Shown here: one piece after another, positions 36,789 to 46,709 of the stretch | Layout of the letters: each line of letters opens with the position of its first letter | Numbering within the stretch: position 1 is the first letter of the stretch | Source of the DNA: Paracoccaceae bacterium | Lineage (GTDB): Bacteria > Pseudomonadota > Alphaproteobacteria > Rhodobacterales > Rhodobacteraceae | DNA: 64,000 nt | Assembly (NCBI GenBank): GCA_014654775.1 | Contig: JACVZW010000087.1 | Span: forward strand, 80,552-144,551 | Reading direction: 5' to 3' | Translations under genes and position numbers: made by a program | The notes under the pieces: model-generated | The model's database searches: none | What the model was told of the DNA's origin: nothing | Seen by the model: only the letters and a program-made list of their open reading frames with translations

Positions 36789-38075
36789 CTATGCGCCGAT
36801 CATGGCCGCCGCTGCCCGCCCCGTCATCAAGGCACCGTGCACCGTGGACGGATAATCGCGCGATGTGGCTTCGCCCGCGAAGATCAACCGCCCCTCCCAA
36901 TCTGCGCCAAACAGGTTCACTCTGTCGGATTGCGTGCTGCCGACGGCCTGAAAGGAATAGGCGCCCAGCGCGAAAGGGTCCTTCCGCCACCGGCTGATCT
37001 GGCTGCCGACAGGGGCCGGCACAGAAGATCCGAACATCGCACGCAGCGCCTCCAGAGCCGAGGCGGTGGTGCTCCGGTCGTCCCAGCCCTCCACCTCTTC
37101 CGCCCGGGCGGCAGCGTTGAACGCGGCAAGCAAAGGTTGCCCCGTGGCGCGAAGGTAGCTCGTCCAGTCGGCCCAGAGGTTCTCGACCGGACCGAGATAA
37201 TCGATCCAATCCACCTCTGGCGGCCAGAAGACCCGGTCGAAGCGCAGAACGCATTTGTTCAGAAGCCCCGTACCCAAGCGGTCGATCGCACGCTGCCGCC
37301 GCTTGGCAAGTTTTTCCCCAAAGGTGACACGACCGGATTGCAGCACGGCCAGCGGCAAGGTCACGATCGCGCAACGCCCGCGATGCCGGGCAAGTGAGGT
37401 CGTGACCTCCACGCCTCCGCGCATCGGGTCGATCCGCAAAACCGGTTCATTCAGCCGCAGATCAAGTCCGTGCACCAGATGCCGGACCATCGGTCCAAAA
37501 CCGGGCGTGACCACCGCCTCGTCGCCGGGCAAGTCCTCGCCCTCGTCGAAATGCCACGCTGAAAGGGCCGACCAGTCGCCCGAATACTCATGCTCGATCC
37601 GCGTGTTGATCGCGAGGCGGGCAATGCGGCGGTCCGGAACAGACAGGTTCCGCCATGCGGGCGAGGCATCGATGGCAGCCTGCAACGACATGTCCTGATC
37701 CGCATCGTCCACCGCAAGCCGTGCTTCCTCCACAAGCTCCAACGCCCGCGTGGCCGGCCCCAGAAAGTCGACCAGCTTCCCTGCCTCATCATAGGTGACC
37801 GACCGATCATAGCGCGTGGGGGTCACGCGAAGGCCAAGTTCCTCCGCCAATGCGGTCAGTGGATTGCCGAGCGTTCCGTGGATCCAACTTGCCCCCATGT
37901 CGACCGGAAGATCGGGCCAGAGATGGCTCGTATGCGTGCGCCCGCCGACCCTGTCGCGCCCCTCGATCACTGTGACAGGATGGCCCGCCGCCCGCAGGGC
38001 AGCGGCAGCACCAAGCCCGGCCATCCCCGCCCCAAGGACAAGGATCGGCAGGTCCGAGGGATCACTGCCGGACAC
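36789..38075 (-). CDS. Flavin-containing amine oxidase (MAO / polyamine oxidase-like)
   Basis: LPILVLGAGMAGLGAAAALRAAGHPVTVIEGRDRVGGRTHT, RLIFAGEATSRDYPSTVHGALMTGRAAA; proposed GTG start at 38075. Confidence 0.9.
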   Translation of the reverse strand: MSGSDPSDLPILVLGAGMAGLGAAAALRAAGHPVTVIEGRDRVGGRTHTSHLWPDLPVDMGASWIHGTLGNPLTALAEELGLRVTPTRYDRSVTYDEAGKLVDFLGPATRALELVEEARLAVDDADQDMSLQAAIDASPAWRNLSVPDRRIARLAINTRIEHEYSGDWSALSAWHFDEGEDLPGDEAVVTPGFGPMVRHLVHGLDLRLNEPVLRIDPMRGGVEVTTSLARHRGRCAIVTLPLAVLQSGRVTFGEKLAKRRQRAIDRLGTGLLNKCVLRFDRVFWPPEVDWIDYLGPVENLWADWTSYLRATGQPLLAAFNAAARAEEVEGWDDRSTTASALEALRAMFGSSVPAPVGSQISRWRKDPFALGAYSFQAVGSTQSDRVNLFGADWEGRLIFAGEATSRDYPSTVHGALMTGRAAAAMIGA

Positions 38076-40521
38076 GGTCGCCCTTTGGATCGTAGAAGGG
38101 CGCCAGCGACGCTCGTGCCGGAACGCAACTGTCGCTGATCTCGATCTCCCAGCGGTGCCGGGCAAGGCTGTCCGCAGTGATCCCATCCGCCAGATCGACC
38201 ACACCAAGGCCCACCGAAGCGCCCAGCGTCGGTCCGAAGGCCCCCGCCCGAACATAGCCGACCGTCCGACCATCGCAGAGGATCGGTTCATTGCCGAAGA
38301 GCAGAGGCTTCGGATCCTCCAGCAGGAACTGCACGATCCGCCGGGTCAGCGGCCCTGCCGCCTTCTGCCGCAACAGCGCCGCGCGCCCGATGAAGTCACC
38401 CTTTGCGAAATCCACCACGAAGCCCAAACCCGCCTGAAGCGGCGTATCGGTGTTGTCGATATCGACCGCAAAGTCGCGATAGCCCTTTTCCAGACGCAGC
38501 GACTCCAGCGCCATCAGCCCGCAATGGACGGGCTCCACCCCCGCCGCGCGGATGCCGTCGATCAAGGCATCATAGGCGGCATGGGCATATTCGGTGGGGA
38601 TGTACAGCTCATAGCCCAACTCCCCCATATAGGTGATCCGTACCACCCGTACGGGGACAGGACCGATCTCCAGCAGCGCCGACCCGCGGAACGGCAGCGC
38701 CGCCGTGGACAGGTCCGCCCCGCTGATCGCTGCCAGAATGTCCCGCGACCTCGGTCCCTGCAGCGACAGGATCGTATAGGCCGAGGTCACGTCGGTCACG
38801 CTGCAGACCTCGCCCTCGCGGGTATGGCGGCGCAGCCAAGCGGGCGTGAAGGATTGCAGGATATCCCCGGTGATCAGCAGAAACTCAGTCTCCCCTATCC
38901 GGGTCACCGTCAGGTCCGACACAATGCCGCCCTGCTCGTTCAGCCATTGCGTATAGACATTCATCCCGACGGGGACCGAGACGGAATTCGCGCTGACCCG
39001 GTTCAGTACCGCCTCGGCGTCGCGCCCCTGAACGATGAACTTGCCCATGAAGGATTTGTCGAACAGGCCCACGGCGTTGCGCGTGGCGTTATGCTCGCGG
39101 GCCGACAGGTCATGCCAAGGCTGGCGATCATAGCTGTACTCCACCTTCGGCGGCGGCGCATCGGGCGAAAACCAGTAGGGCACCTCCCATCCCGACAGGT
39201 CATAGAAATAGGCCCCTAGCGCGGCATAACGGTCATGCAGCGCAAGCCGCCGCATGCCGCGCGCGGTTTTGTGATGCCAATGCGGCAGCGGGCCGAAGGT
39301 GAAGGTATAGCCGAGCGATTTGGGGATACGCGCCCCAAGGAAGGCGCGTGTCGCCTCATGCGGGCGCGTCCGGTTGATGTCGAGCCCGGTCACATCCTGC
39401 GTGCTGGCCCCGGTGATGATGAGTTCCGCCATGATATGGCCGACCCCGCCCGCCGAAAGCACACCCAACGAGTTCAGGCCGGTGGCAAGGAACAACCCGT
39501 CCACCTGCGCGCTTTCGCCCATCAGGTAGGACCCGTCGGGGGTAAAGCTTTCGGGGCCGCAGAAAAACGTCTTGATCCCCGCCTTGCGCATCACTGGATA
39601 GCGTTCGAAGGCCTGTTCGAGGAAGGGCGTCATCCGATCCCAGTCGGGCGGCAGGATGGAAAAGCTCGCATCCTCCGGAATGCGGTTCAAGTTCCACGCC
39701 GCCCCCTCTGGCTCGAACAGGCCAAAGAGCATGCCGCCGCCTTCCTCGCGCACATAGGTGAAGGTCGAAGGGTCCTCGACCACCGGCATATCGGGATGCA
39801 TGCCTTCCAGCGGCTCGGTCAGCAGGTAGTAATGCTCTGCCGCCTGCAATGGCACGGGCAGGCCGATTTTGGCACCCAGTTGCCGCGACCACATGCCCGC
39901 CGCAAGCACCACCTTCTCGGCCTTGATCGCCCCTTGTGCCGTCATGACCCCCGTGACACGCGGGCCGTCCATCAGGAAATCCGTGACCGGCACGCCCTCA
40001 AAAATCTGCGCTCCCCGCGCCCGCGCCCCCGCCGCCAGCGCCATGGTCACGTCCACCGGATTCGCCCGCCCATCCGTAGGCGTCCAGAAGCCCGACACGA
40101 TCCCCGCCGTCTCGATCAACGGGAACTTCGCCTTGATCTCAGCCGGGGAAAGCTCGAACCGCTCCACCCCCTGCGACCGGACGAAATTGGCATCCCGCAT
40201 CAGCACTTCACGCCGGACGGGATCGCAAGCAAGGTGGATATGGCCGCATTGGCGAAAGCCCGTGGAAAGCCCTGTTTCTCCCGGCAGATCAAGATAGAGC
40301 TGCCGTGTGTACTGCTCGATCCAGATCAGCGTCTCGGTCGACATGCCGCCCGAGGCAATCAGCCCCGCCGCATGCCACGTCGTGCCGGAGGTCAGCTTGT
40401 CGCGTTCCAGAAGCACGACATCGCGCACCCCCATCTTGCCGAGATGATAGGCGATCGAAGTGCCGATGACGCCGCCGCCAATGATGACGACCGGGGCATG
40501 GCTAGGCAGGGTGCGGGACAT
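38062..40521 (-). CDS. FAD-dependent oxidoreductase with GcvT domain (dimethylglycine/sarcosine dehydrogenase-like)
   Basis: VVIIGGGVIGTSIAYHLGKMGVRDVVLLERDKLTSGTTWHAAGLI plus C-terminal GcvT domain (GELGYELYIPTEYAHAAYDALI). Confidence 0.94.
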   Translation of the reverse strand: MSRTLPSHAPVVIIGGGVIGTSIAYHLGKMGVRDVVLLERDKLTSGTTWHAAGLIASGGMSTETLIWIEQYTRQLYLDLPGETGLSTGFRQCGHIHLACDPVRREVLMRDANFVRSQGVERFELSPAEIKAKFPLIETAGIVSGFWTPTDGRANPVDVTMALAAGARARGAQIFEGVPVTDFLMDGPRVTGVMTAQGAIKAEKVVLAAGMWSRQLGAKIGLPVPLQAAEHYYLLTEPLEGMHPDMPVVEDPSTFTYVREEGGGMLFGLFEPEGAAWNLNRIPEDASFSILPPDWDRMTPFLEQAFERYPVMRKAGIKTFFCGPESFTPDGSYLMGESAQVDGLFLATGLNSLGVLSAGGVGHIMAELIITGASTQDVTGLDINRTRPHEATRAFLGARIPKSLGYTFTFGPLPHWHHKTARGMRRLALHDRYAALGAYFYDLSGWEVPYWFSPDAPPPKVEYSYDRQPWHDLSAREHNATRNAVGLFDKSFMGKFIVQGRDAEAVLNRVSANSVSVPVGMNVYTQWLNEQGGIVSDLTVTRIGETEFLLITGDILQSFTPAWLRRHTREGEVCSVTDVTSAYTILSLQGPRSRDILAAISGADLSTAALPFRGSALLEIGPVPVRVVRITYMGELGYELYIPTEYAHAAYDALIDGIRAAGVEPVHCGLMALESLRLEKGYRDFAVDIDNTDTPLQAGLGFVVDFAKGDFIGRAALLRQKAAGPLTRRIVQFLLEDPKPLLFGNEPILCDGRTVGYVRAGAFGPTLGASVGLGVVDLADGITADSLARHRWEIEISDSCVPARASLAPFYDPKGDRVRQ

Positions 40522-40539
40522 GGCGGGGTCCTTCCGGGA

Positions 40540-41274
40540 TCAGGCCTTGACGAAAACATGGTAGGCTGACGTGCCCTCGCGCATCGTGCGGGCGACCATC
40601 GTGCCTCGGGGTAGAAAGACGTGATCGCCTGTCACGAAGCGATGCTCCAGACCCTGGGCGTCCGTTAGGACCATCTCGCCCGACAGCACGCGGCATAGCT
40701 CGTGCACCGTCGTCCGAAGGGCAGGCTGAAGCGTCTCGCCATAGGCCCGCAATTCCACCGACATCGTGCCCTCATCGTTGAGATAGAGGAGTTGCCCCGC
40801 TTCGCCCGCAATCTGCCGACGGCTGGAAAGGACGGGCTTTTCGCGCAGCAGTGTGACCCCGCCTTCGGCGCTGTCGATCTCGGGCGTCTCGCCCTCCGGG
40901 TCCATCAGGGTTAGATAGATCTTGCGCAGATAGCCGTCCTGTTTCCAGCTGACCGGAATGCCGTTGCGGAAAGTCGCGCTCTGCCCCGCGCGTCCGGCCA
41001 CGGCCTTCCCCTCTGCGTCGAGGATGGCGAAACTGCCGTCCAGCACGGTGATGAACTCATCCCCCGGATAGGGGCCAAAGGCCTCCTGCATCGTCGTGGT
41101 GTCCCAGATGCCAACGGCCATGCCGATCGACGCGTCTTCGAAGATCAGACGGTAATTCTGCACGGGCAGCGGCGATTGGAAGGCTGCCGGATCAAGGTCC
41201 AGCGGTGCCAGCGGCGCAGCATCCGGATCGATACGCAGGATGCCCCCGCGCCGGGGGGCGGTGTCGTCACGCAT
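40540..41274 (-). CDS. Cupin-domain protein (bicupin, DUF861-like)
   Basis: MQEAFGPYPGDEFITVLDGSFAILDAEGK and CRVLSGEMVLTDAQGLEHRFVTGDHVFLPRGT; start MRDDTAPRRGG. Confidence 0.8.
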   Translation of the reverse strand: MRDDTAPRRGGILRIDPDAAPLAPLDLDPAAFQSPLPVQNYRLIFEDASIGMAVGIWDTTTMQEAFGPYPGDEFITVLDGSFAILDAEGKAVAGRAGQSATFRNGIPVSWKQDGYLRKIYLTLMDPEGETPEIDSAEGGVTLLREKPVLSSRRQIAGEAGQLLYLNDEGTMSVELRAYGETLQPALRTTVHELCRVLSGEMVLTDAQGLEHRFVTGDHVFLPRGTMVARTMREGTSAYHVFVKA

Positions 41275-41851
41275 GGGAACCTCCGTTACCAACTCGTCTG
41301 ATCCTGTCGCCCAGCCGCACCTCGCCATCCTGTTCGATGGAACAAAACAATCCACGCAGCCGCAGCGGCCGATGCGTGCGCGCTGCAACCCAGTCAAAGG
41401 CCGCACGCCCGCAGCGCACCTTCCATTTGGCGCAGCCGTCATTGGGTTCGTCGCTCACCCGCAGGATGGCTGTGCCCACTTGTAGAAGCGTGCCCACCGG
41501 CAGGTTCGCCTCCGACAGATCCATATCCACGGCGATGTTGTCGCCGGGATGGGCGATGCGGTCCCGCTCGCGCCAGACCAGATCCAGCACGCGGGACGGC
41601 ATGATCGACACCTGATTGCGTGGATCGGGGCTGCCATCGGGCAGCACGAGCCACGGCCGCGACATCTCGAAATCACCCGCCACGCCATGGGCGCGGGTCA
41701 AGGTCAGATGATCAGGAAAGGTCCGCGCATTGGGCTTCGGACGCGCGCAGAGCAAGGTGACAATCCCCTCCTCGCGTGGGGCGGCAAGCACATGGGGCAG
41801 GGCCGCCGCCAGTTCCTCGGCCGTCACTGGGGTCTCGGGCGACTTGCTCAT
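41267..41851 (-). CDS. MOSC-domain protein
   Basis: MSKSPETPVTAEELAAALPHVLAAPREEGIVTLLCARPKPNAR..., RVSDEPNDGCAKWKVRCGRAAFDWV. Confidence 0.75.
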   Translation of the reverse strand: MSKSPETPVTAEELAAALPHVLAAPREEGIVTLLCARPKPNARTFPDHLTLTRAHGVAGDFEMSRPWLVLPDGSPDPRNQVSIMPSRVLDLVWRERDRIAHPGDNIAVDMDLSEANLPVGTLLQVGTAILRVSDEPNDGCAKWKVRCGRAAFDWVAARTHRPLRLRGLFCSIEQDGEVRLGDRIRRVGNGGSHA

Positions 41852-42015
41852 GGCGCTTCTCCCTGCAGCGATCCCTGCGCCAACCGCTGATGACGGGCAG
41901 TGCAACTGTCGCAGGCGACTGGCTCTGCCGCAGGTGTCTCCGGCATCGAAAGCACGATGCCAAGACCCGCAACTGTCAGGACCACAGCCGCCAGATGAAG
42001 ACGATGCCGTCTCAT
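41848..42015 (-). CDS. Small exported or membrane-anchored CxxC protein
   Basis: 55 aa MRRHRLHLAAVVLTVAGLGIVLSMPETPAAEPVACDSCTARHQRLAQGSLQGEAP; 4-bp overlaps with both neighbours. Confidence 0.6.
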   Translation of the reverse strand: MRRHRLHLAAVVLTVAGLGIVLSMPETPAAEPVACDSCTARHQRLAQGSLQGEAP

Positions 42016-44102
42016 TCCGCTGCCTGCGCCCAACCAGAGGGCCGCACCAACCCGACATCCACCTTCTCATGCTGCATCGGCAGATCGATATCCACCGCTC
42101 GGTCCAATTCCTGCGCATAGCGGTGACCGGCATAGGTCGCCGCCGCGATGATGGCGGGCGCCTCGCAATCCCCGATCCGCGCCAGCGTGAAGGGCAACTG
42201 CGCATGGTTGCCCTGCGCGTCGTAACGCAAATCCGTGTAAAGATCATCGACCGGTGCGCGCTGCCCCACAAGGACAAGGCCCTTGGCCGGGCGCAGACTT
42301 TCGGCACCCGAATGGGCGCAAGACAGGGTGACCGCCTGCCCATCGAACCACGCAAGCTCCTGCGCCGTGACAAGGCTGATCCCCTGCGCCATCAGGTGGC
42401 CCGGCACGCGCCACCCCTCGCCCGTGTTCTCGGCCCATTGCGACACGCGATCGGCGGGTGTGACCAGCGTCACCTCCAGCCCCGCCGCGCGCAGCCGTTC
42501 CGCGATGACCCCGCCCATGTAATAGCCATCCGCGTCATAGACGACGCAGGGCCCCTCGGGCAGCCGCCCGTCCATGATGTCGTCCGGCGTCAGGACAGGC
42601 ACGCCCTCTTCGGCAATCGGCGCAAAGCGCTTCCCAGTGAACAGGTCGCGCCGCCAGCGCGCCCCCGTGGCGATAACAACATGATCGGCCCCGAACTCCT
42701 GCACATCCTGCGCCGTCAGGCGGCTTTCGCGATAGACCTCGACATTGGGCATCTTGGCGATTTGCCCCTCGCGCCAGTCGCGCACCCGGATGTATTCGCG
42801 CATCCCCGGCAGGCCCGCTTCGCGCACCACCCGCCCGCCCAACACGCGCGATGCCTCGGCCAGCGCCACGCGATAGCCGCGCGCGCCCAAAGCCCGCGCC
42901 GCCTCCAGCCCCGCAGGGCCCGCCCCCACGATCAGCACCTGCGTGTCCGAACCGCGCGGGGCGATCTGCTCGGGATGCCAGCCGCGCCGCCATTCCTCGC
43001 CCATCGTGGGGTTCTGGGTGCATCGGATCGGCAGCGCGAGACTGTCGCCCGAATAGCAGACATTGCAGCCGATGCATTCGCGGATGTCCTCGACCCGCCC
43101 CTCCTCGATCTTCTTCGGGATATAGGGATCGGCAATCGACGGTCGCGCCGCCCCGATCAGATCGGTGATCCCCGATTTCACCATCCGCGCCATCGTATCG
43201 GGCGAAGTGAAACGTCCCACCGTCACCACAGGCTTCGTCGTCACCGACCGGACCCAGCGCATATAGGGCTCCAGCGCGCCCTCCTTTACGAAGCGCGACG
43301 CCCCCATTTCCAGCGAGTAGTCGGCGATGTTGATGTCCCACAGATCGGGCAGCTCCGCCATTTGCGCGAACATCTCCTGCCGTTCGCCTAGCATCGGATG
43401 ACCGTCCTCGCCCACCTCGGCATCGGCGGCAAAGCGCACCGCGACGGCGCAGCGGTCGCCGATGGCCTCCTTCGTCTCCTCGATCAGCTCGCGCACCAGA
43501 CGGGTGCGGTTGAACAGGCTCCCGCCATATTCGTCACTGCGGGTATTCGTCTCGGGATCAAGGAAATGCGCCAGTAGATAGCCGTGCGTGGCATAGACAT
43601 AGACGATATCAAAGCCCGCCTCGCGCGCCCGCAATGCGGCATTGCGGTGCCAGCGACGGAAGTTGCGGATATCCTCCTTGTCCATCGCTCGCGACTGAAA
43701 GGGATGCCCCACACCATTGGGTCGGTCGCCCACATCCATCGACACAAGCCGCGTCGCAAGATTGGCACTGCGCGACCCGCTGAACCACAGTTCCGCCCCC
43801 GCCAGCGCCCCATGCTCATGCACTTTGTCCGTCATCAACCGATGCGCCCGGATATCCGTGTCGTCCCAAAGCGTGGCCGAGATATGCAACTGGTCATCCG
43901 ACGCCGGATGGATGGAACAATACTCGGTGCAGACCACCCCCCATCCACCCTGCGCCTTGACGGATCGCATCTCGGCCAGCGTGCGCGGGCGCACCCATCC
44001 CATCCCGGTGCAATGAGGCACCTGATAAAAGCGGTTGCGCGTACGCACCGGGCCGATCTGGACCGTTTCAAAGAGGATGTCATAGCGGGGATCGCGGGTC
44101 AT
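42012..44102 (-). CDS. NADH:flavin oxidoreductase of the trimethylamine/dimethylamine/histamine dehydrogenase family
   Basis: RDPRYDILFETVQIGPVRTRNRFYQVPHCTGMGW, CIGCNVCYSGDSLALPIRCTQNPTMGEEWRRGWHPE. Confidence 0.9.
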   Translation of the reverse strand: MTRDPRYDILFETVQIGPVRTRNRFYQVPHCTGMGWVRPRTLAEMRSVKAQGGWGVVCTEYCSIHPASDDQLHISATLWDDTDIRAHRLMTDKVHEHGALAGAELWFSGSRSANLATRLVSMDVGDRPNGVGHPFQSRAMDKEDIRNFRRWHRNAALRAREAGFDIVYVYATHGYLLAHFLDPETNTRSDEYGGSLFNRTRLVRELIEETKEAIGDRCAVAVRFAADAEVGEDGHPMLGERQEMFAQMAELPDLWDINIADYSLEMGASRFVKEGALEPYMRWVRSVTTKPVVTVGRFTSPDTMARMVKSGITDLIGAARPSIADPYIPKKIEEGRVEDIRECIGCNVCYSGDSLALPIRCTQNPTMGEEWRRGWHPEQIAPRGSDTQVLIVGAGPAGLEAARALGARGYRVALAEASRVLGGRVVREAGLPGMREYIRVRDWREGQIAKMPNVEVYRESRLTAQDVQEFGADHVVIATGARWRRDLFTGKRFAPIAEEGVPVLTPDDIMDGRLPEGPCVVYDADGYYMGGVIAERLRAAGLEVTLVTPADRVSQWAENTGEGWRVPGHLMAQGISLVTAQELAWFDGQAVTLSCAHSGAESLRPAKGLVLVGQRAPVDDLYTDLRYDAQGNHAQLPFTLARIGDCEAPAIIAAATYAGHRYAQELDRAVDIDLPMQHEKVDVGLVRPSGWAQAAE

Positions 44103-44105
44103 GTG

Positions 44106-44804
44106 TCAGGTCCTTCTGGGCCGCTTGCCCTCGGCTGGATGGGCGGCGACGGTCTGCAGGCGAGAGAAATGCGCGGGAAACAGCGCGGCAAGATGCTCGA
44201 TGGCCCGTTCCCGGCAACTCAAGCGTTTGAAATCCGACGGATAAAGAAGATGGTTCAGCCAAAGGCCGTCATAGAAGGCCTCCAGCCCCAGCGCCGTCTG
44301 GCGCGCATCTCGGGGCGGGCGATCCGGATCACGGCCAAGGCTTTCGATGATCGCGACGGTCGCCTCAAGACGTTCCTCGTCCATGTCGCCCACCACGCGG
44401 CGATAAATGTCGCGCGCCCCTGCATCGCCCCAGAAAGCGAACCAGACCGCCAGCTTGCTCCGCTCGCAACTGCGCGGGTGAAAGCGGGCATCGACAAGGC
44501 TGATCAGCCGCTCTGCCGGGGTCAGTGTGACATCCGCATTCGCCCCCTGCCAAAGCGCGCGCTCCTCGTCGGCAAGGAACTGCAGCACGGCCTCGAACAA
44601 CCGCTCCTTGTTTTCGAAATGGAAATTCGCCAACCCGAGAGAGCTTCCCGCAATCTCGGTCACCCGTGCCATGGTCGTCCCGGACAGGCCGAATTCCGCG
44701 ATCGACAGGATCGTCGCATCGATCAGACTCTGCCTACGCTCGGCCTTGGCCAGCGCACGCCGTTTCTTGGGGGCCTCCGATGTGGGGGTGTTGTCCTCGG
44801 TCAT
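44106..44804 (-). CDS. TetR family regulator (BetI-like)
   Basis: RRQSLIDATILSIAEFGLSGTTMARVTEIAGSSLGLANFHFENKERLFEAVLQFL. Confidence 0.9.
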   Translation of the reverse strand: MTEDNTPTSEAPKKRRALAKAERRQSLIDATILSIAEFGLSGTTMARVTEIAGSSLGLANFHFENKERLFEAVLQFLADEERALWQGANADVTLTPAERLISLVDARFHPRSCERSKLAVWFAFWGDAGARDIYRRVVGDMDEERLEATVAIIESLGRDPDRPPRDARQTALGLEAFYDGLWLNHLLYPSDFKRLSCRERAIEHLAALFPAHFSRLQTVAAHPAEGKRPRRT

Positions 44805-44817
44805 GCCTGATCTCGCC

Positions 44818-45897
44818 TCACTCCGCATCAAGAATGCTGATGGCCTGCGGTCGCCACGTCAGCCAGACCGCCTGCCCTTCCGCTCCCGCCCAGTCATCCT
44901 CGCCCGGACGCGCGGGCGCCGCAACCGCCACGGGGGCATCCCGCCCCTCAATGGCCACATGCAGAATCTGCCGCCCGCCCAGATACTGCCGCGCCACGAT
45001 CCGTCCAGCAACGGCAGGGGCCTGCCCATCCGGCGCGATCACAATGCCCAGCCCCTCGGGACGGATCGCAGCAACCACCCTCTCTCCCTCCGACCGGCGC
45101 GCCGAACCGCTGTTCACCGCCTGCATCCCCAGACCTGCGATCTCGGCCATCCCCGTCCGTCCATCCCCGGCCATGCGGGCCTCGAAGAAGTTCATGTTGC
45201 CCACGAAAGCCGCCACCTGCCGATTGCGCGGCCGGTCATAAAGCCCTGCCGGGCTGTCCACCTGCACCACCGCCCCCTGCGCCATCACCGCCACACGGTC
45301 CGACAGGGTGAAGGCCTCTTCCTGATCATGCGTCACCAGCACAAAGGTGATGCCCAACCGGCGCTGCAATCCGCGCAACTCAAGCTGCATCTGTTCGCGC
45401 AACTGCTTGTCCAGTGCCCCCAGCGGCTCGTCCAGCAGCAGGACCTTTGGCTTCAGGATCAACGCGCGCGCCAGCGCGACCCGCTGCATCTGACCGCCCG
45501 ACAACTGGCTCGCCTTGCGCGCGCCGTAGCCCGGCAGCGCAATCAACTCCAGCATCTCCTCCACCTGCCGGTCCTGCTCGGCCCGGGGCATTCCAAGGCG
45601 GCGCAGGCCATAAGCGATGTTGTCGCGCACATTCAGATGCGGAAAGATCGCATAGCTCTGAAACACCATGTTGATCGGCCGCCGATGCGGGGGCGTGTCC
45701 TGCATCTCCTGCCCGTCGATGAAGATCTGCCCCGCGCTCACCCCTTCAAAGCCCGCAATCATCCGCAAGAGCGTGGTCTTCCCCGATCCCGACGCCCCCA
45801 GAAGCGAAAAGAACTCCCCCCGTGCGATCTCCAGCGACACGTCCTGCACAGCCTGCACCCGCCCGAAAGCCTTTGACACGTTGCGGATCGTGATCAT
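44818..45897 (-). CDS. ABC transporter ATP-binding protein (PotA-like)
   Basis: LLGASGSGKTTLLRMIAGFE, LSGGQMQRVALARALILKPKVLLLDEP, C-terminal TOBE. Confidence 0.95.
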   Translation of the reverse strand: MITIRNVSKAFGRVQAVQDVSLEIARGEFFSLLGASGSGKTTLLRMIAGFEGVSAGQIFIDGQEMQDTPPHRRPINMVFQSYAIFPHLNVRDNIAYGLRRLGMPRAEQDRQVEEMLELIALPGYGARKASQLSGGQMQRVALARALILKPKVLLLDEPLGALDKQLREQMQLELRGLQRRLGITFVLVTHDQEEAFTLSDRVAVMAQGAVVQVDSPAGLYDRPRNRQVAAFVGNMNFFEARMAGDGRTGMAEIAGLGMQAVNSGSARRSEGERVVAAIRPEGLGIVIAPDGQAPAVAGRIVARQYLGGRQILHVAIEGRDAPVAVAAPARPGEDDWAGAEGQAVWLTWRPQAISILDAE

Positions 45898-46709
45898 GCC
45901 CGCCCCTCCGCCGTCACTTGCCCCACCCGTCCCAGACGCAGGCTGATGAAGGCCAGCAGAAAACTCACCAGAAGGATCAAGGTCGACAGTGCCAGCAGCG
46001 ATGGGAAATCCTGCGGAAAACGCAACTGCCCCCAGATGTACATAGGCAAGGTCTGGGATGTGCCACTCAGGAAAAAGGCCATGAAAAACTCGTCAAAGCT
46101 GATGGTGAAGGTCATCAGCAAGCAGGCCAACACGCCCGGTAGTATCCCCGGAAAAGTGACACGCCAAAAGGTCCACCACGGGTTCTCCCCCAGATCGGCA
46201 GAGGCTTCCTCAAGCGACCGATTGAACCCGATCAGGCGCGGCAGGAGCACGCTGATCGCATAGGGCAGGCAGATCACCATATGCCCGATCGCCACCGTCA
46301 CCAGCGACAGCGTCACCCCCAGACGGTTCAGCAGCGTCAGCAGGGCCACCCCAAGGATCAGCCCCGGCAGCACAAGCGGCAGCATCATGAACCCGACCAC
46401 GGGCCCCTTTCCGGGCATCCTATAGCGCGCAATCGCCATCGCCGCCGGAATCGCAAGGACGGTGGAAAGCACCGCCACCGAACCAGCCACCTTCAGGCTG
46501 TTCAGGAAGGCGGCCTTCAGCGGCTCCCGGCTCCATAGATCCGCGTACCAATCGAGCGTGAACCCTTCGAGCGGGAACCGTACATAGACGCCCTCATTCA
46601 CCGAAAACAGCGGGATGAACAGGATCGGAAGATAAAGGAACAACGCAAACAGCGCGGCATAAAGCGCAAGCGGGCGCGAATGCGGCTGGAAGCCGGTGAA
46701 CCGCGCCAT
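45894..46709 (-). CDS. ABC transporter permease (PotC-like)
   Basis: MARFTGFQPHSRPLALYAALFALFLYLPILFIPLFSVN; EEASADLGENPWWTFWRVTFPGILPGV. Confidence 0.92.
   Translation of the reverse strand: MARFTGFQPHSRPLALYAALFALFLYLPILFIPLFSVNEGVYVRFPLEGFTLDWYADLWSREPLKAAFLNSLKVAGSVAVLSTVLAIPAAMAIARYRMPGKGPVVGFMMLPLVLPGLILGVALLTLLNRLGVTLSLVTVAIGHMVICLPYAISVLLPRLIGFNRSLEEASADLGENPWWTFWRVTFPGILPGVLACLLMTFTISFDEFFMAFFLSGTSQTLPMYIWGQLRFPQDFPSLLALSTLILLVSFLLAFISLRLGRVGQVTAEGRA

Noticed and set aside
37816-39219. 467-aa + strand ORF
   Set aside because: Antisense to the MAO-like and GcvT-like genes; shadow-frame composition.
39235-40569. 444-aa + strand ORF
   Set aside because: Antisense to the GcvT/DMGDH-like gene.
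41730-43391. 553-aa + strand ORF
   Set aside because: Antisense to the TMADH-like gene and MOSC gene; no protein-like motifs.
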